DNA of 64,000 nucleotides, from NCBI RefSeq assembly GCF_006715025.1, contig NZ_VFMK01000001.1:1922001-1986000 (forward strand), given 5' to 3'. Source of the stretch: Serratia fonticola (GTDB taxonomy: Bacteria; Pseudomonadota; Gammaproteobacteria; Enterobacterales; Enterobacteriaceae). This document shows positions 58,971-64,000 of this stretch, in pieces (the first letter of the stretch is position 1; each line of letters opens with the position of its first letter). A program made the translations under genes and the position numbers. The notes under the pieces were generated by a model. That model ran no database searches. It saw only the letters and a list, made by a program, of their open reading frames with translations, and was not told the DNA's origin.

Positions 58971-58989
58971 CAGGGCGCAATGCGCCCTG
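58971..58989. terminator. Bidirectional terminator ypfH / ypfN
   Basis: A perfect 8-bp stem CAGGGCGC / GCGCCCTG with a three-base loop, between convergent genes, with AAAAGT on the left and TGTTATTTCTTC on the right. Confidence 0.75.
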
Positions 58990-58992
58990 CTG

Positions 58993-59178
58993 TTATTTCT
59001 TCTTCGGCCAATCTTCTTCGTCGTCCCACTGGGCGTTATTATCGCGGTGTGGCGGCAATTCCGGCTTGTTAGCCAGGAATTTTTTGTGGTCCAGACGGCG
59101 TAATTCTTTGATCCCGCTGATGATAATCCCTGCCAGTATCACCAGGATAATCCACCAATAGTCAGCTAGCCAATGCAT
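58993..59178 (-). CDS. ypfN: YpfN, small membrane protein (UPF0370)
   Basis: 61 residues (E. coli YpfN is 66). It has one N-terminal helix ([17 protein letters not shown]), then [23 protein letters not shown] and an acidic tail [10 protein letters not shown]. The function is unknown. Last gene of the yffB-dapE-M15-ypfN operon, starting three bases after the peptidase gene. Confidence 0.95.
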   Translation of the reverse strand: MHWLADYWWIILVILAGIIISGIKELRRLDHKKFLANKPELPPHRDNNAQWDDEEDWPKKK

Positions 59179-59180
59179 GT

Positions 59181-59855
59181 TTACACCTTTCCATCAGAGC
59201 GTATAAAACGCGAGAATATCGATGACAAATGGCCTTCGAGCCACTGTGCACCAGCAACGTCCTTATCCCGCCAGGCTGCCAGCAGCAGCTCAGGCGTTAA
59301 TAAATGTTCGGCCTCTTGCGCCAGTGGCCGATAGCTAAGATGCCAGGGTTCGACAGCCACACCGCCCAGATCTTCGGTAAATGGGCGGTAGAAACCGAAC
59401 TCGGCCATATGTGCCGTCATCCACTGGTTCAGCGGGTAGAAATAGCCCCCGGCTTCGTATTCCCAGGGTTCCAACTGCAGTTTTTGCCCCTGTGGCAACA
59501 GTGAGGGATCGTACACATCCAGATCGCTGCCCCAGTGATGGCGGCTGGCACCCGGTAACGCCGACCAACGCAGGATGGCTTCACAGCGTTCAGCGGCAGA
59601 CAGTGGCAAGACATCGATAGGCTGGCTGTTCTGATCTAAGACTGGCCGCTCACCGCAGAACTTACCATTCCAGATCGCCAATTGCCGATCGAAATCACGA
59701 AAGGTGCTGGCCGGTTGCAAATCAAAACCTGCCGTTTTTGCCGCCCGCTGCATGGCCTGGAAAGCGTCAACCGCTGCCGGTTGCAGCCGATGATTACCGC
59801 TCAGCACGGCCAGGTGCGCCGTTGAGCGGCCAGTGAGCATTTCTGCGGTGATCAT
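59181..59855 (-). CDS. M15-family D-alanyl-D-alanine carboxypeptidase-like protein
   Basis: 224 residues of the VanY/M15B type. Zinc-binding residues are seen in [13 protein letters not shown] (His and Asp) and EPWHLSYRP (His), and the [17 protein letters not shown] region is family-typical. No signal peptide is obvious, so a cytoplasmic peptidoglycan-recycling role is possible. ATG 59855 overlaps the dapE stop (ATGA); the longer frame to 59924 lies inside dapE. Absent from this place in E. coli K-12, where ypfN follows dapE directly. Confidence 0.88.
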   Translation of the reverse strand: MITAEMLTGRSTAHLAVLSGNHRLQPAAVDAFQAMQRAAKTAGFDLQPASTFRDFDRQLAIWNGKFCGERPVLDQNSQPIDVLPLSAAERCEAILRWSALPGASRHHWGSDLDVYDPSLLPQGQKLQLEPWEYEAGGYFYPLNQWMTAHMAEFGFYRPFTEDLGGVAVEPWHLSYRPLAQEAEHLLTPELLLAAWRDKDVAGAQWLEGHLSSIFSRFIRSDGKV

Positions 59856-60979
59856 GCGACCAACTGCTCCATAATACGCTGATACATACGGCTGAGTAAT
59901 TGCAGATCGGCGGCATGCACGCATTCATTCACTTTGTGGATAGTGGCATTGACCGGGCCTAATTCAACCACCTGGGCTCCCATTTGCGCGATAAAACGGC
60001 CATCAGAGGTGCCGCCGGTGGTCAATAGCTGCGGCGTTATCTCGGCATAGTGTTCTACCGCGTTGACAACGGCATCCACCAGCGCGCCCCGCGCGGTCAG
60101 GAAGGGCTGGCCAGACAACCACCAGTCGATACTGTAGTTCAACTGGTGGCGATCCAACAGTTCCTGCACGCGTTGCTTGATCAGGGTATCGGTGAGCTCG
60201 GTGCTAAAACGGAAGTTAAACTGCACATACAGCTCGCCAGGGATCACGTTATTGCTGCCCGTTCCAGCTTGCACGTTGGCAATTTGCATGCTGGTTGGAG
60301 GAAAGAATTCATTACCCCGATCCCATTCAATGGCGACCAGTTCATTCAGCGCGGGCATGGCTCGATGCACCGGGTTGTCCGCCAGATGGGGATAGGCGAC
60401 ATGCCCCTGAACGCCATGTATACGCAGGTTGGCGGTGATCGAGCCACGGCGGCCATTCTTCACCACATCCCCCACACGTTCGCTACTGGAGGGCTCGCCC
60501 ACCAGGCAATAATCAAGGCGCTCATTGCGTGCCATCAGCGTTTCCACCACTTTGACGGTGCCGTGGGTGGCGCTGGCCTCTTCGTCAGACGTGATCAGGA
60601 ATGCCAAGCGGCCTTGATGATCGGGGTTGGCCGCCACAAAACGTTCGGCGGCCACCAGCATGGCAGCCAAAGAGCCTTTCATATCGGCGGCACCACGCCC
60701 GTAAAGCATGCCATCGCGGATAGTGGGTTCAAAGGGGGGATTGTCCCAATGCTTTTCATCACCGGTGGGGACTACGTCGGTGTGGCCCGCAAACGCCAGC
60801 GTGGTACCTTGACCACGCCAGGCCCAGAAGTTTTGGGTATCGCCAAAATTCATCGGTTCGATGGTAAAACCCATTGCTTTCAGGCGGGCAATCATGATTT
60901 CTTGGCAGCCCTCGTCATGCGGGCTAAGGGAAGGGCGCTTGATTAACTGCTGCGCCAGTTCAATAACAGGGCAAATCAT
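59852..60979 (-). CDS. dapE: Succinyl-diaminopimelate desuccinylase
   Basis: 375 residues, same as E. coli DapE, a dinuclear zinc hydrolase of lysine/DAP synthesis. The metal ligands and catalytic residues appear in [45 protein letters not shown] and the C-terminal [18 protein letters not shown]. It is essential in enterobacteria because DAP is needed for peptidoglycan. It overlaps yffB by 4 bp and the M15 gene by 4 bp, so its transcription depends on whatever promoter lies upstream of yffB. Confidence 0.97.
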   Translation of the reverse strand: MICPVIELAQQLIKRPSLSPHDEGCQEIMIARLKAMGFTIEPMNFGDTQNFWAWRGQGTTLAFAGHTDVVPTGDEKHWDNPPFEPTIRDGMLYGRGAADMKGSLAAMLVAAERFVAANPDHQGRLAFLITSDEEASATHGTVKVVETLMARNERLDYCLVGEPSSSERVGDVVKNGRRGSITANLRIHGVQGHVAYPHLADNPVHRAMPALNELVAIEWDRGNEFFPPTSMQIANVQAGTGSNNVIPGELYVQFNFRFSTELTDTLIKQRVQELLDRHQLNYSIDWWLSGQPFLTARGALVDAVVNAVEHYAEITPQLLTTGGTSDGRFIAQMGAQVVELGPVNATIHKVNECVHAADLQLLSRMYQRIMEQLVA

Positions 60980-61362
60980 GATGTTACCTCGGAGATAAAT
61001 TGCTGGTAGCTTTCGCTGCTGAATCCCAACAGGGCGTGTCCTTTACCATCATCCAGTAAGGGGCGTTTGATGATCGCCGGTTGCTCCAGCATCAAGGCAA
61101 TGGCGGCATCGGCATTGTCGCAGGCATTGCGCTGTGCTTCATCCAGCTTGCGCCAGGTGGTGCCACGGGTGTTCAGTAAGGGCTGCCAGCCCAGGCGTTC
61201 AACAAAATCACGCAGTAGCTGTTCGTTCAGCCCGTCTGCGCGATAGTCGTGAAATTGATAGGCAACACCATGTTCTTCCAACCAGCGGCGTGCTTTTTTG
61301 ATGGTATCGCAGTTTTTGATGCCATAGAGCTTAAACAAACTTTTTGAGTCCATATTTACCAT
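60976..61362 (-). CDS. yffB: YffB, ArsC/Spx-like protein
   Basis: 128 residues of the arsenate-reductase-like thioredoxin fold, with [18 protein letters not shown] carrying the cysteine, and [14 protein letters not shown] and [29 protein letters not shown]. coli YffB starts directly at [12 protein letters not shown]; here seven to ten extra N-terminal residues ([11 protein letters not shown]) are present. The ATG at 61362 overlaps the ATG of the divergent recombinase gene, so the native upstream region has been displaced by the integrated element. An inner ATG (codon 4) is also possible. Confidence 0.93.
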   Translation of the reverse strand: MVNMDSKSLFKLYGIKNCDTIKKARRWLEEHGVAYQFHDYRADGLNEQLLRDFVERLGWQPLLNTRGTTWRKLDEAQRNACDNADAAIALMLEQPAIIKRPLLDDGKGHALLGFSSESYQQFISEVTS

Positions 61363-61970
61363 GAGAAAGTGCTACCTATATCTTCGAATCAGTACGGAAA
61401 AGCAAGCTAGTGGTGATAGCTTGGACCGTCAGGAGGCTATGCTACTGGATTATGTGAAAGATAATGCGGTAAAACCAGGCTTAGATCCAGACAACTATGA
61501 GTTCATCGTTGACTGGGGGATGTCTGCATTTAAAGGCCAGCACAGGGAAAACACCTCTGGTTTAGGCAAGTTTTTTACTCGCTTGATAGAGGGGAAGATA
61601 AAGCCCCACTCAGTACTCATTGTTGAATCGTTAGACCGGTTTTCACGTCAAAATCCCTTCTTGTGTATGAAGTATTTGTCCGTACTTGATGAACATAAGG
61701 TCGAATTGCATGATGTAGATAAAAAAACTGATCATTTCAAGAAAAGTCCCTAATAGTTTGACCTTTGCAACGATGATTGCACAGCGAGCATATGATGAAA
61801 GTTGTTTAAAATCCGACCGGGTAAAGAAAGGTTGGAACCGACGTAGAACGAAAGCAAAAGATGATGGCGATTATATGATTAAAAATACGCCAGCATGGAT
61901 TTCTGTACCAGATGAAAAATATGTGCTCAATGATAACCATAAGATAGTACAAGAAATATTTTATTGTCAG

Positions 61971-62591
61971 CCTTAAACCACCTCCTAGGGAGGTGGTGAT
62001 TGAACCTGTGAGGCTCTAGCCTGAAGGAAACCCATGCCGGAATATTTCACCTTGCTCACCACAAGTAAGAGGGGATCACCAACATGGGTTTATACAGGAG
62101 TTCATCACATGTGTTCTGGCGTTGCAAATACCACCTGGTTTGGACCCCGAAGTACCGATTTAAAATACTTCGGGACAAGGTAGGGAAGGAGTTGTACCGG
62201 ACGATTTACATTCTGTGCAACATGAAGGATTGCGAGATTCTTGAGCTAAATATTCAGCCTGATCATATTTATCTGGTGGTGATAGTACCACCTAAGCTGT
62301 CGATATCGACGTTGATGGGCGTCCTGAAAGGACGCAGTGCTATTCGTCTTTACAACCGTTTTCCGCATATACGAAAGAAACTGTGGGGCAATCATTTTTG
62401 GGCAAGGGGATACTTTGTCGATACGGTAGGAGTAAGCGAAGAAATAATCAGGCGATACGTGAGGCATCAGGATAAGAAGGACCAAGAGATCGAACAGCAA
62501 ATGGAGTTGTTACAGGATTAACTCGGATATTGCCCCCTTCTAGGGGCGTCGTGTAAAGCCACCTCCTCAGGAGGTGGTCTTTTACTTATAT
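61971..62591 (+). mobile_element. IS200/IS605-family insertion sequence
   Basis: About 620 bp inserted in the recombinase gene. The left subterminal hairpin is ACCACCTCC / GGAGGTGGT at 61977-61997; the right one is CCACCTCC / GGAGGTGG at 62559-62577. Such imperfect hairpin ends without inverted repeats or target duplication are typical of this family. The boundaries are estimated by joining CAG (61970) to CTTACCGGC (62592), which restores recombinase-like FYCQLTGIG. It encodes a single TnpA and no TnpB. Confidence 0.8.
62084..62521 (+). CDS. tnpA: IS200-type Y1 transposase TnpA (catalytic motif altered)
   Basis: 145 residues of the HUH/Y1 transposase family, starting MGLYRSSSHVFWRCKYHLVW. 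The catalytic tyrosine is in EEIIRRYVRHQ. The usual HUH motif reads DHIYLVV at residues 59-65, so the second histidine is a tyrosine. Related sequences have DHVHLVV here. Loss of a metal-binding histidine should weaken or abolish strand cleavage. The remaining parts, such as PPKLSISTLMGVLKGRSAIRL and GNHFWARGYFVDTVG, are intact. Confidence 0.9.
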   Translation: MGLYRSSSHVFWRCKYHLVWTPKYRFKILRDKVGKELYRTIYILCNMKDCEILELNIQPDHIYLVVIVPPKLSISTLMGVLKGRSAIRLYNRFPHIRKKLWGNHFWARGYFVDTVGVSEEIIRRYVRHQDKKDQEIEQQMELLQD

Positions 62592-63042
62592 CTTACCGGC
62601 ATAGGTTAGTTTACTATTGCACGGATGTTGAACAAGCAAGGCAAGTTTATTTTGAATTTAAATGGGATGCAGCAAAAATAGCAAAAATCTGTCATATCAT
62701 TGAGAAATGTGAGGTGCCGGGGGGGATTACATATCTAACATTATAGAACGCGACTTAGATAATGATGAAGTAAGCATATCTGAAATAATCATTCCTAACC
62801 TATATTCAGCTATCGTATCTGTACATGAGTTTTCAGAAGTTCAAAGGAGGCTGGACAAACACAACTTTATGGGAAAAGTAAGCGGAGGCTCTAAAAAAAC
62901 AGTATTTTATAGAGGAAGTAAAGTACTGTCGCCAGATGAAATTATTGACATAAGAAAGAATAACAATCTCTGTCTTGCTCTTTATAGTAGATGTCTTGGT
63001 GGCTATACACTTATTAGATGTATGATATTAAATCATAGGTAG

Positions 63043-63993
63043 TCATACTATAAGAGATGGCAGGATTAGAGATTTTTGCTTTTCATAGAAAGCAGTAAGT
63101 TTTTTCCCTTTGCCTTTATCGATACTTTGAACAAAGGAAATAATTCCAAGAATTATCTCGTGTTTGTTGGGTATTTTATTTCGCACAAGATCATAAATTC
63201 TTTTTCTATACAGACAATAAATTTTTTTACTTATTGTTATTTTCGGTGTTACGGTGAGACCTGTGACCTCTCTTCTTACTTTAGGGCCTAGGAGTTTTTC
63301 TTTTTTTTCATTGATGGAAAAGCCTTCATCTCCTAATATCTCTTTAATTAAATAAGATGCTTTTTCAATGGTTAGGAGTTTGTTTCCGGATATACATAAA
63401 TCGTCAGCGTATCGAGTATACGTTAATGCTCTTTTTTTACAATATGTCGATATGCGATGATCAAGCCGTAAGCAAACAAGATTTGATATAGCCGGGGATG
63501 TGGGGGCACCTTGTGGCAAGTAACCACCTTTCGTACAAAAAGAGGTCAAGGCGAATGCGACAGTGTTATTGTATCCAATATTTTTAAATAAAGTGTACAC
63601 ATGAGAAGCTTTAACATTAGTAAAAAAATCTTTCAAATCAAGATTCAATATATATTGATTGCCTTCATGTGGTTTAGCATTGTCTAAAATAGACCTATTC
63701 TTAATGAAACCTTTAGCATAGATAGATGGTGAAAGTTTATCAAGAATATTCCTAAGTATCCATCGTTGTATTGCCTTCAGTTCCCTAATAGGACTCTCTA
63801 TGAGTCTAACTCCTCCTGCTTTCTTTTTCATTTCAATACGATGATAATATCTATCGTTTTTAAAGCTAAATTTCGCTATAACTTCAACTGGAAGTCGACT
63901 AGACAGAGATATATCATCCATGTTTTCGATTATAGGAAGAGATAATAGTTGTTGCGTATACTTACCTTGATGATTATTCATATTTGAGTTCAT
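63043..63993 (-). CDS. Retron reverse transcriptase
   Basis: 316 residues, a retron-type RT (E. coli Ec86 RT is 320 with similar domain order). Diagnostic motifs are the NAxxH box (NAKPH, 105-109), the QGAPTSP motif (161-167), the catalytic YADD (195-198) and the VTG triplet (243-245). NAxxH and VTG are specific to retron RTs among bacterial RTs. The N-terminal LLSLPIIENMDDIS and ELKAIQRWILRNILDKLSPS resemble Ec86-like RTs. The start lies 7 bases from the window end, so the msr-msd RNA and any effector are outside. Downstream (lower coordinates) there is only the recombinase remnant, so the effector, if any, lies upstream. AT-rich. Confidence 0.93.
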   Translation of the reverse strand: MNSNMNNHQGKYTQQLLSLPIIENMDDISLSSRLPVEVIAKFSFKNDRYYHRIEMKKKAGGVRLIESPIRELKAIQRWILRNILDKLSPSIYAKGFIKNRSILDNAKPHEGNQYILNLDLKDFFTNVKASHVYTLFKNIGYNNTVAFALTSFCTKGGYLPQGAPTSPAISNLVCLRLDHRISTYCKKRALTYTRYADDLCISGNKLLTIEKASYLIKEILGDEGFSINEKKEKLLGPKVRREVTGLTVTPKITISKKIYCLYRKRIYDLVRNKIPNKHEIILGIISFVQSIDKGKGKKLTAFYEKQKSLILPSLIV

Positions 63994-64000
63994 AATTTCA

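Larger units (their letters stand above)
61361..63042 (+). pseudogene. Serine recombinase (resolvase/integrase family), disrupted
   Basis: The first 130 residues are a good resolvase domain: YLYLRISTEKQASGDSLDRQEAML with the catalytic serine, and VLIVESLDRFSRQNP. A stop then appears at 61751. Removing the single T at 61751 restores the frame into NSLTFATMIAQRAYDES and on through GWNRRRTKAKDDGDY to IVQEIFYCQ. There an IS200-like element interrupts the gene. After it, TGIG-stop-FTIARMLNKQGK continues the recombinase domain, and further on EIIIPNLYSAIVSVHEFSEVQRRLDKHN looks like a later part, ending at 63042. With at least one frameshift, a nonsense codon and an insertion it cannot make an active protein. 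It abuts the convergent retron gene. Confidence 0.85.

Noticed and set aside
60050..60946. 298-codon plus-strand frame over dapE
   Set aside because: Antisense to a full-length DapE with every catalytic motif; the translation has no family features and is rich in His, Gly and Gln as expected of a shadow frame.
1..64000. CRISPR arrays, tRNA or rRNA genes
   Set aside because: No regularly spaced direct repeats and no tRNA- or rRNA-like segments were recognised by eye.

Overview
The window is chromosomal DNA of an enterobacterium, most likely Serratia or a close Yersiniaceae relative. Almost every core gene has a recognisable E. coli homologue in familiar local blocks: mdtABCD, yegD-alkA-yegE, ppk-ppx-pdeF-yfgG, purMN/upp/uraA/hda, bepA/perM/bcp/gcvR/dapA/bamC/purC and ypfJ to dapE/yffB. 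Between them sit ERIC repeats and additions typical of Serratia and Yersinia, such as MgtE, a large Pst-like transporter, a bactofilin and DUF1120 fimbriae. The genus call is an inference from gene content; no rRNA or tRNA is present to fix it.

Layout. 0-8 kb: the RND efflux operon mdtABC with the start of mdtD, all on the minus strand. 8-18 kb: an aldo/keto reductase, an acetyltransferase, the Hsp70-like YegD, an Ada-AlkA fusion repair protein, the diguanylate cyclase DgcE and the Mg transporter MgtE. 18-30 kb: a small gene too short for routine calling (yfgG), the phosphodiesterase PdeF, ppx and ppk, and a divergent PstC-PstA-PstB-like operon behind a clear three-repeat Pho box. 30-36 kb: bactofilin, a DUF1993 protein, speG, purMN (PurR box), upp and uraA. 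36-47 kb: an accessory region around hda, holding two ToxR/MarT-like membrane regulators each translationally coupled to a FidL-like membrane protein, a repeat-rich lipoprotein, and a five-gene chaperone-usher operon with two tandem subunit genes. hda itself is read from a CTG start. 47-61 kb: housekeeping genes for outer-membrane quality control, lysine biosynthesis and purine synthesis, ending in the tightly overlapped yffB-dapE-M15 peptidase-ypfN operon.

61.36-64 kb: the left end of an integrated element. It abuts the first codon of yffB. It carries a broken serine recombinase gene (one-base frameshift, IS200-like insertion, further decay) and then a convergent retron reverse transcriptase with the retron-specific NAxxH and VTG motifs. 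The retron RNA (msr-msd) and any effector should lie just past the right edge, so the anti-phage system is only partly visible here.

The links between genes that stand out are phosphate and polyphosphate (Pho box between ppk and the Pst-like operon), cyclic-di-GMP (DgcE and PdeF in the same stretch), purine control (PurR boxes at purMN and at purC, the latter with an expanded ERIC in its leader), and surface adhesion (fimbriae with two dedicated membrane regulators).
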